From the NCBI RefSeq assembly GCF_037975245.1, contig NC_092575.1:21031841-21095840 (forward strand): DNA of 64,000 nucleotides, given 5' to 3'. The stretch's first letter is position 1, and each line of letters begins with the position of its first letter. Position numbers and translations under genes: made by a program. The notes under the pieces are model-generated. The model had not been told where the DNA came from. It was given only the letters and a program-made list of their open reading frames with translations, and did no database searches. Source of the stretch: Apostichopus japonicus (lineage: Eukaryota; Echinodermata; Holothuroidea; Aspidochirotida; Stichopodidae). Shown here piece after piece: positions 43,079 to 64,000 of the stretch.

Positions 43079-45736
43079 GTAGCTGGTTGCACCAGAATGA
43101 TTTCAATGTCTATGTGTGAACGAAGAGAGGTAGAACTTCATACGCAAAGATACATGTAGTAAGGTAAGTAGAAGTATGGTACTGTTGAAGAGCCATTACT
43201 GAAAGAAGCTAGCGTCTTGCCTTTGGGTCGTCTGTTTAAATAATTGAAATCCATGAAGTATTACTCACACTGAAAGATTTCAATTGGTCAAACTAAGAGT
43301 TATTAATATTTCATTTAAATCTACCAACAATAAAAGTCTTTATTTTAATTAAAACTTTATAACTTCCCCATAGGCAATGTATTTCAGAGTCAAATATAAC
43401 AGGATAGAGAACGTATTAAAATCAAGGCAAAAATTAAGTTTTTACTTCATTTTTGGTATGGAGGATTACAACCATTTAACAGATCTCATGCAGGCTATCT
43501 GTCAGTCTTTATCAGTACAGTATGTCAAATGATGTAAACGTAGCAGGCACGTGTGCCACGTGGGAGGGGCGGAGGGGGGAGGGTGGGGGTTCCATTAATT
43601 TTCAAAATTTCTAGCTCCATTAAAAATATGTAAAAAGGGTACGGGAGGGGAGGGGGTACGGGATGGGGATGGGGTCCGAGAGGGGGTACGAGAGGGGAGA
43701 GGTACGAGAGGGGTGAAGGGGGACGAGAGGGGCGGGAGTACGAGAGGGGTGAAGGGGGGACAAGAGGGGGAGGGGGTATGAAATTAATGGTGATAATGGC
43801 TTCTATATATTTGATATATCTATGATATATGAATCCACTTCAAAGAGAGTACATAACATATTTAAAGTAGTGTCCTCACCGTTGATGTCAGGGATAGATG
43901 AAAGTCATTGCAAAAAGAAAAATGTGATGTAAAACTGAGATCAAACAGCACTAACTGTATAAGAGCATTGGGTTTTTGTTACCTTAAATGTGCAGCAATA
44001 GATTCTGAGTCCTCTCCAGCCAGGATTGGACAGAGAAGGCAAGCGTTTGTCTTTCTTTGGTTGTCTGATGTCTTCTGATGATCCAGAATGTTTGCTTTTC
44101 CTTTTCTACACATTCTCTTACACAGGCTCTTTAGTGGATAAGCAGTTTGCTAACAATTTGCTAACAGTTTGTTTATATTAATTTTAATTTCTAAACTTGT
44201 CTGACAGTTTCAGTTTACAGTAGTCCTAAGGGGATAAAGTATAATGATGTTTCTGTTTAGACTGGTAAAAACCATTATTGACAGAAACTTGCATGACTAT
44301 GGTCAACAAATGAAATGGTCAGGGATTGCCATTTGCCAATATGCTCAACCAGCTAGTCTTCTTTGCCCAACATTTACTGAATCATCATAACCTTCCAAAA
44401 CATTTGGGTGCACATGAATGTAACTTTACAAATCAAGAATATTGAGTAGCTTTCTGCAATGGTGATGATGCATTCTGGTTCCATTCATCAATTTCGAGTA
44501 CACTGTAATAAAGGAGTCTGCATTTTCCTTCCAACTTGATTTCTCCCGAAAATCTTGAATTTTTAATGGTCTACTATGCAGGTATTATTTTTCTAAGCAT
44601 GAATCACAATTACAATCAATTGTACGAGAATCAATTCTCATGCATAGTACTATTCTAAACCAGCACCTTAATATTTGGTTACCCATAACTTAAATATCAT
44701 TGCTTTCCACTGCAGTTAATTCATTATTTGTATTTCTGTGATATCTTACGTATGGTTTGGCGGCAGGTGTTATGGTCTGCGCAAGAGAAGGGTACTCCTT
44801 CACTAGCTGCTGCGCTATCTATTCATACTGGAGTATGATTGGGTGGCAAGGATATGAAACACCACATGTTAGAACCAGAGACTCTGATGGTTATATGACT
44901 CATAAACTACACAACTGTAGCATGGTTGTGACCTCCAATAATGAACACCTGACAATGCAGCCCATGCAGCTCTAGAGACCCTTTGGGGAGGGGGGAGGGG
45001 TATTTAGTGGCATTGAGAATGTTTCACTTTGATATTAGGGGTGGCATGACCCAGGGGAAGAGGCTCATAAGAGATAGTACAGCTCTGTGTTTGGGCCAAT
45101 TAGAATTACTAATTAATTTCACTGCTAACTGTCATGAATGTTTTACGAGGAACTCCAAAATCCTTTTCAATTAGGGTATGGTAAGAGTCAAATGACTTCC
45201 TCAGCCTCATTAAATACCGTTAACACACAAATGCATATAATAATTTTTCCATGAATTATTCTGCATTGCAAAGATTCATAACCATTTTTCCATGGAGAAT
45301 ATGTTATATGCTTTTTTATGTCCTACATATATATTTTGCCACTAATTTATACAAAAACAATTTGTAGTTTGGAGAGGTTGTGTGGGGGGGGGGTCACCCC
45401 TAACCAACCCCTCATAGAACCATGCCTGTTCAGGCTTCAAAGATAGATGTTACTAATACAGATTTATACACACACTGATAGATATATGATTGGATCATTA
45501 TTACACAAGGCACACCAAGATAAGCTGGTATAAGCGTGACAACTAACTAGAGTGTTATTGAAGTTGCATGTTTCTCAGGCTTAGCCAGATAACTATTGTC
45601 AACAACCACTGATTTTGCAGGGTGTTGGTTTGTCTTCTTTGGAAAACACATGTTTACAATATCTTAACTAAATATTTAAATTCTGTAGAATACAGACAGT
45701 AAACAAATACTTAGAAACATCTATCCACAGCATAAG
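43079..45736. other. Intergenic DNA with dispersed repeats
   Basis: No supported gene. It contains the partner of the 30.6-kb repeat (about 44108-44165). A block GGGGTTCCATTAATTTTC followed by AAAATTTCTAGCTC at about 43586-43618 recurs at about 46291-46321. Open frames here lack domain signals. Confidence 0.4.
43560..43785 (+). repeat. G-rich purine minisatellite
   Basis: About 220 bases in which units such as GGTACGAGAGGGG and GTGAAGGGGGGA repeat. Many GGGG runs lie on one strand, so G-quadruplex or triplex folding is possible. Confidence 0.8.
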
Positions 45737-48700
45737 TTATGTTATACTGCTTTGTAGGAACTGTTTGTTACGGAGGCAGATACCAACCTTCCAAATTGCC
45801 ACATAGAACAAGACCTGTATTAATTGTATTCTAAGCGTGTCTGTCGGGAACACTTCTTTCTGCAATGTTTGCCGCAACAAAGGTGACATATTTTCTCGTG
45901 GGGATTTGAATATTAACCGGCCACGGCTTATTCCAAATTCACTCTGAAATGCATGATCAAAAATTTTCAACATTAATCGAGATGTGTTTTTTCTTTGATT
46001 ATATATACTGGGGCAAGTTAACTTCACATTCATATGATACTATCTTGCAAGGCTGTGATTATTTTTCAAATGAGGACAAGAACTAAAATCTCGGACTCTA
46101 GTCTGCTTTTAATTAACTATAAGCAGCCTTGGACTGCTCTACATAGCAAAAGCAAAGTAGCTTGGGGTACTTGGAGCTGTTTGGTGGTATGACAAAACTG
46201 TACATAGTACTTACATTATAAGTCTTACATCTCATTAAGAATTAGAGTCCATTTACTAGGTGCTACCTGGCCGTGGGGCGGGGGGGGGGGGGGTTCCATT
46301 AATTTTCAAAATTTCTAGCTCAGTTTAAAAAAAGTAAGGTTGTATACAAACATAAAAATGGATACAAATGCAGGGACAAAGCTGGATAAGATTGCATTAT
46401 TTCGGATCTAAGCCCCCTGAGATAAGCAAACATTTCTCATCCTCTCCTCTTTAGACCCGCTCCCCATGGCGGCATTCCTCCTGCAATGCCCCCCCCCCCC
46501 CCAAGCGGTATCTCCCTCGATCCAAGCCAAACTGTTGCTCCTTTACACTCGGTCTTTGCCTGTCGTTTGAGACGTGACTGTGTACCCCCCTCCCTCCCTC
46601 CCCCACCGCCTCCCCCACTCATCAGTAATAATTATTATTGTTCTGTGTAGTCAATTAAATATCAAGCACAAATACGACTCTTTGAAGTATCCGTAGAGTA
46701 TTTTCATTCCCTGGAATTTAAGTAATTGCAGCGCTTTTAACGTACCCTTACACGTTTGGAATATTACAACAAACACTACACATAATATGATTGTACCTGT
46801 TGAATGGTGTTTGGTTTATCGAACAAGCTCTCGTTTTCATCAGGCTGGCATGTAAAGGAAAATGGTAACGCTTTTTTGTTATGAATGCTATTGATTTTTT
46901 TCATTATTTTTGTGGTGGGTTTTTTTCGTTGGTTTTTGTAACAAATTTTGTAAAATATTTACTTCAGTTTTGTCTCCGTCCTATATTGGTTTTTTTTTTA
47001 ATGGGATATGTGTGTGAAATTTCGACTTTAGGCGTACATGTTGTACCACATATCTATATTATATGTTTAAGTATTGTAACTTATAATATTGTACTTTGTA
47101 ATATTCCGTCTGCCAGTTGTTCCCCGCCTATAGATTTTTCTGGGGGTTAAAGTCCACCAGGTTTCCCCTTCCCCTCGCTCTACTTTCTGTCTCGATTTGG
47201 AAGTTTTATTTGACGCGGGGTGGGGGAGGGGGAATGAATTTTGAAGGGTCTGGTATGGGAGTTTCCCTCCCACTTGAGAAAGGTTTGTTTCGGTAAGGGG
47301 ATTTCAAATGCAAAATTGTGTTACCACTTCCATCATTTTGACTACATTTTGTGTAGTACAACTTTCAATCAATGCCGAAGTATACGACTTGACGTGCGTT
47401 CAATATTTTTTTGCCCTCCCCGCAAAATTTCTGTAGGAAGAGGGTACTCTCCCCTGCACTCCCCACTACCCCCCCCCCTCCCCACTGGAAACGGCACAAC
47501 TGTTCCCGTAGTAGTTATGTTTACATGTTTGTCTTTGCTGCAGTTATATAATTTGCGTCACGCAATTATCATTTATTATCGTGGTTGCATATATACTTCA
47601 TCCAGTTGTAAAATAGGTTTCGCGAATGGGCTCGTTATATTTCGGACGGCGTGTGGTCAATACCTTGTGAGTTTGACACCTTGAAACGTGTTGGTGCTCT
47701 TGTTAGATTTATCGGTTTTTACAATGGAGTCTAAACTATGAAAAGCAAGCTTGTTATACATGTGAATAGAAAGGCTAGGCGAAATATGAATGACTATTTA
47801 TATAAACTTGTTTCAGCATGCATATTGCCATAACTTGTGACTGTCAGATTGTGAGATATTTATAGTGCCTGCATGGATTAGAAAAGGTAGGTGATCGAAA
47901 GTTTTTTTTTTCAATGTTGGCTATATCTCGGCATACATTGCCAGCATAATACTTAGCTATCCTGAGACCTAAATGATAGAGGTTTGGGAAGAGGGCGGGG
48001 GGGGGGGGGTGGGGGCTGAATGGGAGTAAGTGATAGAGGTAGAGACGGGTGGTAGAATGAATTAATCCATTGTTTTGCATTCATTTTGCAAATGTTACTT
48101 TTGGCTTTAGTCTAGCATTGTCTGTAACGTTTTATTTTGTCAACTATTGTGACATATAAATATAAGAACTTTAAGTTCATGATTTTTTTGTTGTTGGGGG
48201 GAATATTATCCAGTGTCTACGGGTAATAATTATGATTGCATTCGAGTACAGTTGAGCCCACTTCCAAGTTGGAGTCCCAAGCTAGCCCGGGACAAGATGT
48301 TCATATAGAGTCCCAGACATTAAACCATTTCTGGGATAAGGTTCAATTCCTGGCAGTGTATCTTTTCCAAGTCTGAGTCATGAGTTCGAATCCAAGCTGA
48401 ACAAAACATTTGACCCTTTGAGAAATATTTTCCTCTATGAATATTTATCCTCATGTAACATAAAAAGTTCCATGGATTTTTTTATGTATCTTGATCAATT
48501 AAGAAATTCCAGTATGTCTTTATTTCATAATGTAGATCATGGTACATAGTTTATTTAATAGATAAAACACTTTTCACATATGTTATAATTCTATAATATC
48601 TTTATTTTATATCATTTTTTTCAATTCAGAATTTCTATACGTGTAATAATAGAGATACTTGACAAAATATTCAATTCGATTTATTTCAATTTTTATGCAA

Positions 48701-48960
48701 TCAAACAACAGCGGAAGAGATATTTAAACATAAAAGTGATAACACCACTATATTGACAGGAAAAAATAAACCCCTAGTATGAATTAGGAATTTTACTGAG
48801 TATAGGTAATAAATTACAGAGAATAGAAAATACAGTGGGAAAGGAAATTCATTGTGTATACTAAGAAAGTTAAACTAGAAATCTTATGGAATCGAAGTCC
48901 TCCGCCGAAGAGCAAGGAACACTAACAAACGTAATGGGGCGAAAAGAGGCGAATGAGATC
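45737..48960. other. Intergenic DNA, no certain gene
   Basis: A minus-strand open frame (46033-45737, 98 codons) is the longest; it matches nothing I recognise. Poly-G/C tracts occur at 46,276, 46,490, 47,469 and 47,996. Otherwise nothing is seen. Confidence 0.4.
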
Positions 48961-48961
48961 C

Positions 48962-49760
48962 CACGTGTATGGTAGGCCATACGGGACAAAATTGCTGATT
49001 TATTGTCCGTACGTATTAAAAATTTTACCGGTATTAGTTCTGTTTAATACCGTATTATGAAGCTGCATGGCGATTTGCTGAGAAATAATTAATACCGGCA
49101 TTTAATAGACCAATCACATTAGCGAATTTTGAAGCTTTTACCATGCCTTGCGCTAGTGTTAATCCCTCTTGCTGTAGCGTGAAAGCAGCGCATTGTTATT
49201 TCTGCTGTAGGAAGCAAACTAGCAAAGTACAACGCAATGGCACGCATGACAGAAAAATGAAAGAACAATTTCCGCATGATTTTCGTCGAGAAGCAAAACA
49301 TACATTCGGGTTATTGACAAATGTTGACTCCCATGCAATGCCAATCCGATGTTTTACCAGTTCGCAATGCATTGAAGAGCATTGCGCTATGCAAAGTTTG
49401 GATGACTCCTGAATGAATATCAAGATGGATGAACTATCGGGGGAAGTTTCACACCTGGCGCAACTGAGAGCTGGAAACACGTAAGGAAGCTTGTCAATAA
49501 CATTGCATATTACAATATAGCGCAACTATAAAGTTGCAGTGCCAACTAAACAAAGATGGTAGTATTTAATGCCGGTATTAATTCTATTTAATGCCGGTTG
49601 TAATTCTATTTAATGCCGGTAATATTTGTATTCAATTCCTGCGTATGAAGCTTCATGGTGATTGGCTGAGAATTAATGCCGGTATTAATTAGAATTAATA
49701 CATTAATAATTTTAATTTGTAAGGACATTAAATTAGCAATTCTTTCCCGTATGGCCCACT
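48962..49760. mobile_element. TIR element of about 800 bp, same family as 7.2 kb
   Basis: The left end from 48971 reads GGTAGGCCATACGGGACAAA, then ATTGCTGATTTATTGTCC. The right end, reverse-complemented, reads GTGGGCCATACGGGAAAGAA, then TTGCTAATTTAATGTCC: about 40 bp of imperfect TIR. Next to the ends are mirrored AATACCGG/CCGGTATTA segments, repeated several times near 49,030-49,090 and 49,565-49,690. An 89-codon open frame in the middle (49143-49412) resembles no transposase I know. Confidence 0.75.
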
Positions 49761-50544
49761 ATATACTATATATAAGATCTAAGGTGAAGCCGAGACTTTA
49801 AAATGCGTTTCATTCATAACCTGGTCAAAGAGACATGGGGTAAGATACCAACCAAGTTAAAATGAATTAAAATATTTGCGAGTTTACCAGTACGATGCAA
49901 TTACGATTTCATAGATGATTTAGACTCAAGTAGACTACTACATCTCCATATATGCGTCCGCAGTGTGTTGAGGGCGGTCAAGGGGGGTTATTGCCCTCAG
50001 CACCCCCCCCCTTCAACCACCACCCGTAGGGGTCAAAGTAGTAAGAAAAGAACTTATCACTGTGTTACAGAATGATTGACCGGTAAAATTCATCTAATGA
50101 AACCGTCACACCCTCGACATGGCATAATTAACCGACTCAAGTTTGACTGTTAATCGATTAATTCTTTACCCGTAAACCGGTTAACCGGTTGTTTTTTTGG
50201 ACGGTTACCCGACTATTATTATTTTTATTATTTTCCTGCCCCCTCCTCCCCATTCCATACGAACATGTATCTCTACTTATTTTATCAATCCCATGCATGG
50301 CACGAGAATTAGTTTACACTTAATAAATTCGTGACCCAACTTTGACATTTCGTAATGGCATCAGTTTTATACTGGTTTAGCACACCGTCGCTTAACATTG
50401 ACTTATGCTAAGATGACAAACGAAGCAGCAATCAATTGCAAAACAGTTAGTTAAGAGTTCTTCTGTGAACGATTTCGATACGGACCACAATCTTGCACTA
50501 ATCGGGTAGGCAGCGCCATGATCAATGCCTAAGGAATTGAGTTT
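49761..50544. other. Non-coding, no recognised content
   Basis: About 780 bases of AT-rich DNA without exon or repeat signals, apart from a CCGGTTAACCGG palindrome near 50,178. Confidence 0.4.
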
Positions 50545-50554
50545 ACCCTATACA

Positions 50555-50932
50555 CAAGGGCGTAGGAACCGGGTGGCTGGGGGGCGCCAGTCCCCCAGTG
50601 AAAAATGTGGAGGGTCGGAAGTATCATTCCGCCCCCCCCCCCCCCCGCTTCGCAAGTCAGAAAACTCCTTTTTCATTTCCAAATAAGAAAAAAAATCTCA
50701 TTTGGAGCACCAAATTGCGTCTAAGGCCAGGTGAAAATACAAACTTAAGTTTACAAAATGGAGTCGGTGTTGAGGTGTGCTATATTGCACCAAATTGCAT
50801 CTGAGGCTACCTGGAAATGCAAAAAAATCCAAAGGGGGAGGGGGACACCCCCTCCCCTTAGACCCCTCTCCCAAGCCGGCCATAAGTCTTCAGCCCCCCC
50901 CCCCCACTCAAAAGTACCTTCCTACGCCACTG
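50555..50932. mobile_element. hAT-type MITE, 378 bp, copy 2 (reverse of 15-kb copy)
   Basis: This is the reverse complement of the 15,033-15,399 element over its whole length, with the same CAAGGGCGTAGGAACC and CAGTGGCGTAGGAAGG ends. Flanks are ACCCTATACA (50545-50554) and ACCCTACA (50933-50940): an 8-bp target duplication if one side gained a TA. Poly-C runs mark the positions of the poly-G runs in copy 1. Confidence 0.88.
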
Positions 50933-50940
50933 ACCCTACA

Positions 50941-52157
50941 TGTCTATCGTGTACATTGCTCAATCTATAGGTTTTGGTATAGATTTTTATTCTACCTGGC
51001 GCTTCGCTCCAAGCAACGATTTTTCCCTGAACCTTCTAGCAAAGTAATTCTAGGTTACTTGCATAATTATGTATCCTCTATGGAGAGAGCATGCTGTCAT
51101 ACTGCAATACGTTACGAACCGTCGTAACCCATCGGCACCGTTTGTAGTTGTTGCATGTACCCATCCATTTGTTCCTGTTTCGTGGCCATCGTATTCTTTC
51201 TCTTTATCGACAATTTCCGTTCGATTGACCAGCTTGCTAATGTAATATACGAAGGGAGAGTGTGTACCATTATATTTAGACACTCCTTTGGCCAGAAAGT
51301 CCTTGGGAAAAATATACCCGTATATTTCTTTTCTACAGCTGTTTGATTTGCAGAAAGCTGAGCAGTGCATATCGTCACCTGATTTGAAAGATCGTACATA
51401 CAAACAAATTTTTATGATTAAAACATATAAAGGCAATAACTGTCCGTCGACGCCATTATTCATAAATGGATTCCCAGGTGGAAAGCACTGCAGAGAGTGT
51501 TGAGGTTTTCAATGGGTGACATCAGCATCAAATTAGTTGACATATTTCAGACCGTAAGTTAAAAAGCACTTCTTTAAACCACTCAAAATTTCAACATTGC
51601 TAAAAGGTTTCAAAGGCACTTTCCCTGGAGATTGTGCATGCATGAGTCTCCAATACATTCACAGATATTGAACAATGGCAGGCGTAACTAGACTTTCAGT
51701 GGCTCCGGTCCAAATGTGAGCGCTGGGCCCCCTTGAAACCCGTCCTTCATCTAACCTGCTGCACTTGCTACAAAGATAAAATTGTAAGAGTAGATTTGGT
51801 ATTGAATTGGGCAAGTAAATGTGTCAATTCGTTAAGAGTAAAGGCATGCTGGTAGGTCATTCAATTATTATTGCAAAGGGAACACACGAATAGCAGTAGT
51901 GGTCTGTTGGCTATCGTATTTTCGGAACAAACCTTTGGATCACCTAGATGTTATACTTTGAGGGGACCTGGTTCAATGAAACTCCTGGACGCGACTATTG
52001 CTATACGCCCGCTCCATGGCATTAAAAAGTGACACTTTGAGGTAAATATGCTTTGATGTTGGCAGGAACAATTCGTCAGGTGACTCACTCTTACGAGTCA
52101 CGTGATGATTATGCCTTTTCCCCACTTTGTATTTATTTGCAGACAGAGCACTCCCAT
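50941..52157. other. Upstream region of the SLC18-like gene
   Basis: Several overlapping open frames on both strands, none with a domain. ATTTATTTGCAG at 52131-52142 is a good 3' splice site just before the first recognised coding exon, so an untranslated or short coding exon probably lies upstream. Confidence 0.45.
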
Positions 52158-61561
<9,404 letters not shown>

Positions 61562-62640
61562 TTATTATTATTATTACACGAGATTTATATAGCGCCTTAT
61601 TCAATTAAAAAATTGCTCTAAAGCGCTTTACAGCAAAAGAAAAATTTGTTAAAAGTAAAAAAAGTTAAAAAGGATATAAAAGTTAAGATTTTATAGAAAC
61701 ATAGAAATGTTAAAACATAAATAGAAAAATTATGACTAAAATACAATAATAACACCTAAAATAAGTATGTACAGCAAGTAAAAATTAAGTACATTAATCT
61801 GTGTTGGCAGCTCTGAAAAACAGTGTTTTAAGTAATTTCTTGAATTGCGTTAAGTCTATATTAATATTGCATATGTCCTGGGGTAAGTTATTCCATACTG
61901 TGGCAGCAGTATAATCAAAACGTTAAAATTCATATGTTGATGAACGGGTAGAAGGCACACTAAGTAAATTTTTATTCATTGAGCGTAAGGATCTAGGCGG
62001 AATATAAGGTATGGTCTCATTGGTGATGTAACTAGGGGTCAGGTGATTAAGAGCCTTAAAGGTAAGTAAAAGAATCTTAAATTTTGATCTAAAACGTACA
62101 GGTAACCAATGTAGTTCATACAGTACAGGAGATACATGGTTGCGACGAGGAGTTCTAGATATAAGGCGAGCTGCACAATTTTGTGTGCGTTGTAGGCGGT
62201 TTGTTAGAGACTGTGAAATACCAAATAGTAAAGAATTGCAATAATCGAAGCAAGAGGTAACGAGGGATTGAACCAGTATTTTACATGCATCAGTTGTAAT
62301 GAAATCTCTTATTCTACCTATATTACGAATATGGAAATAGCAAGACTTGATAATATGATTAACTTGGGTCTCCATGGTAAGATGAGAGTCAAAGTAAACT
62401 CCTAAATTCTTAACAATAGATGCAGGATAAATGGTATTGGTCCCAACTGTAATGTGCGGAGTTACATCGTCTTTCAATTGGGTTTTAGGTGAAAAAATAA
62501 TAAGTTCCGTTTTAACATGATTTAACATAAGTTTGTTTCTCCTCAACCACATCCCAACATTGTTTACACATTCCTGCAACTTTTCTTGTATTTTCTAGTA
62601 ACGATGTGTGAGGTGTTTGTACTAAAAAAAAAAATATAAA
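61562..62640 (-). mobile_element. 5'-truncated CR1/L2-type LINE, ORF2 C-terminus and 3' end
   Basis: On the minus strand, 62579-61923 is a 218-codon open frame with the region just after the RT fingers/palm of CR1/L2/Rex-type LINEs: WLRRNKLMLNHVKTELIIF, KNLGVYFDSHLTMETQVN, SCFDYCNSLLFGIS, LQRTQNCAARLI and HWLPVRFRSKFKILLLTFKA. These are family hallmarks. The frame then stops and a 3' UTR of about 360 bases follows, ending with AAAGCGCTTTA, GGCGCTATATAAAT and TAATAATAATAA, the usual short-repeat tail. The catalytic FADD-containing half is missing. The ORF part has no internal stop, so the copy may be young. Its tail touches the SLC18 stop codon (61559-61561) on the opposite strand. Confidence 0.88.
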
Positions 62641-63070
62641 GAGACTACACATAAATTTGATACGAAAGACAGAATGGAAGGGTCATTTGTCAGTATTTAT
62701 GTATAGAAATTGATTAATGCATATGCGAACATTTACACAACGATAGTTTAGGGCAAATGAAGGCAATTATACATGTTTTGTGAGTCTAATGGTTACAGGC
62801 CCGAATTACCCAAATTTCCAGTAGGCACTGTGCCTATAGGGCCTACGAAGAAAATGGGGGCTACGGCAATGCCGCAGAGTGTGTAAACTGGAGTATACAA
62901 AATAATATGTTTCCTTGCTTCATTTAACTATTATAAGTAATGGACCGTATGTCACTGCTATAGGCTTTATTCCCATAACTTACATAACAATTTATTGGTT
63001 GGTTCTATTAGCCTGTTATAAAGTGCCATGAAACTTTCATTTATCCATGTAAATCTGTATCTGCAATTGT
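62641..63070. other. Non-coding, no recognised content
   Basis: About 430 bases without exon or repeat signals. Confidence 0.4.
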
Positions 63071-63072
63071 GC

Positions 63073-63589
63073 AAGGCATGGGAAGTGTCATTTCCGGCAT
63101 CTAGGAGGTATTCTAGTCAAACAATATTCGTGCGATATACGCACGAACCCATGGTGGCGCTCCCCGTAGATCAGGGTTGTCCAACCTTTTGCAGAGGAGG
63201 GCCACATGGAATGATTATGATGATGGAGGGGGCCGCATGAACCCTACACTCGATTTTTTGCCCGAAGCCCAAGGCAACAAAATGTGAGCACTGCGCGCGG
63301 AGCGCACTGATTTATTTTCCTTCCTGATAAAACAGTTGAATGAAGTCCAGCCGCCCCCCCCCCTCCTCCTCCGCTTAGAGAGTATCACACAAACTGACCT
63401 GTATGCAGTTTTGTGGACCCACAAGGTTCGAATGATTGATTGTATAGCTTCAAATTGTTATCAATAAATCTGCTCACTAAAATTTCGCACCGTAGAGCAT
63501 CTCTGGCGGGCCGGACGCAACCCTGCGGCGGGCCGGACTGTGGCCCGCGGGCCGTAGGTTGGACAACCCTGCCGTAGATAGTGTCGAGC
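63073..63589. mobile_element. hAT-related core module, split by a nested element
   Basis: 63073-63171 plus 63580-63589 matches the core of the 9.85-kb element: GTCATTTCCGGC, ATCTAGGA, GGTGGCGCTCC, then TAGTGTCGA. Removing 63172-63571 and one copy of CCGTAGAT restores continuity. The outer ends of this element cannot be placed. Confidence 0.7.
63172..63571. mobile_element. Nested hAT-type MITE, 400 bp
   Basis: The terminal inverted repeat CAGGGTTGTCCAACCT (63172-63187) is perfectly mirrored by AGGTTGGACAACCCTG (63556-63571). The 8-bp target duplication CCGTAGAT is exact at 63164-63171 and 63572-63579. The ends resemble Charlie-type hAT families. Inside, GGGCC-rich segments such as GGCGGGCCGG lie near the right end. 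No coding capacity. Confidence 0.95.
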
Positions 63590-64000
63590 AGGGGCGGACT
63601 GGGTCTTAATACCGGCCCGGGCATTTTTCACCTACACCGGCCCATTATTCATTGATATGCTGCTTACATAGTGATCGCCGTCCTGGGGAGGGGTCTAAGG
63701 GGAAATCCCCTCCCCATTGAAAGTTTTTTGAAGTAAAGATGCAAAATGGTGCTATATTTCTCAAATTTGTAGGTTACAATAATCCTTTAAAAATGACACA
63801 AAAATAATTTTCCAGAAGCTACACGTGATAAACTGAGGAAAGATAAAAACGTAAACAAAAATATATGTTTTAGTCTGGATTTTATTTAGTTTTTCAAGCA
63901 TTTTGTGACAACATGCTTGAAAAAATTTGAAAAAAAAACCTAAATAAAATCCATTAGCACGGATGGGTTGCTAATAGCACGTTCTTTTGATACGAACTTA
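63590..64000. other. Probable further hAT-related sequence, cut by the window end
   Basis: CAGGGGCGGACTGGGTC at 63590 looks like another hAT left end, and GGGGAGGGGTCTAAGGGG near 63684 echoes the interior of the 15-kb element. No right end is visible before 64,000. An inverted repeat at 63876-63953 can form a hairpin. Confidence 0.45.

Noticed and set aside
45737-46033. 98-codon minus-strand open frame that might be an exon (a BEN-like domain was considered)
   Set aside because: Residue pattern only vaguely suggestive, no partner exons found and weak splice borders.
49143-49412. 89-codon open frame inside the 49-kb TIR element
   Set aside because: No transposase motif; overlapping open frames on the other strand suggest chance.

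Overview
The window is animal nuclear DNA. It is AT-rich and intron-rich, full of (AT)n microsatellites, poly-G/poly-C tracts and small DNA transposons, and carries five protein-coding genes on both strands. Four of them (RANBP1, NDUFS8, DCTPP1 and an SLC18-family transporter) have GT-AG introns of a few hundred to about 2,000 bases. The fifth is an intronless rhodopsin-class GPCR. The protein sequences, the mix of Penelope-like, Ty3/gypsy, CR1/L2-type and hAT elements, and the repeat style suggest a marine invertebrate deuterostome. An echinoderm such as a sea cucumber is my best guess, but that is inference only.

Layout. Bases 1-12,100 hold no host gene. This stretch has AT microsatellites, a decayed Penelope-like element with inverted ends (about 2.93-4.22 kb), a 276-bp duplication (5.03-5.54 kb), a TIR element (about 7.2-7.6 kb), a Ty3/gypsy relic with YLDD still readable (7.9-9.4 kb), a hAT MITE (9.85-10.23 kb) and a 45-bp minisatellite (about 11.64-11.95 kb). 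The GPCR lies at 12.14-13.30 kb on the minus strand. From 13.3 to 17.3 kb there is a second hAT MITE with an exact 8-bp target duplication and a 200-bp duplication. RANBP1 occupies 17.3-23.2 kb (+), NDUFS8 27.0-33.9 kb (-) and DCTPP1 35.4-38.0 kb (+); NDUFS8 and DCTPP1 are divergent, about 1.5 kb apart. From 38 to 52 kb I see no certain gene, but there is a 99-bp satellite array, a short retroposon whose 5' end is a piece of U2 snRNA, and two TIR elements. The SLC18-like gene fills 52.1-61.56 kb (14 coding exons). A minus-strand CR1/L2-type LINE directly abuts its stop codon, and the window ends in nested hAT elements.

Roles. RANBP1 acts in the Ran GTPase transport cycle, NDUFS8 is the two-cluster ferredoxin-like subunit of mitochondrial complex I, DCTPP1 is a nucleotide-pool sanitising dCTP pyrophosphatase, and the SLC18 protein should be a proton-coupled vesicular amine-type transporter. 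They are not a functional cluster. I rebuilt their exon structures by hand; every reading frame closes exactly.

Most unusual observations: the U2-headed retroposon with a 13-bp target duplication; tandem duplication of an exon end together with its 5' splice site inside the SLC18 gene; loss in that SLC18 protein of the TM11 aspartate normally found in the family; a LINE forming the sequence immediately after the SLC18 stop codon; and three hAT-related sites with different ends or contexts that share one internal core module, one of them split by a nested insertion.
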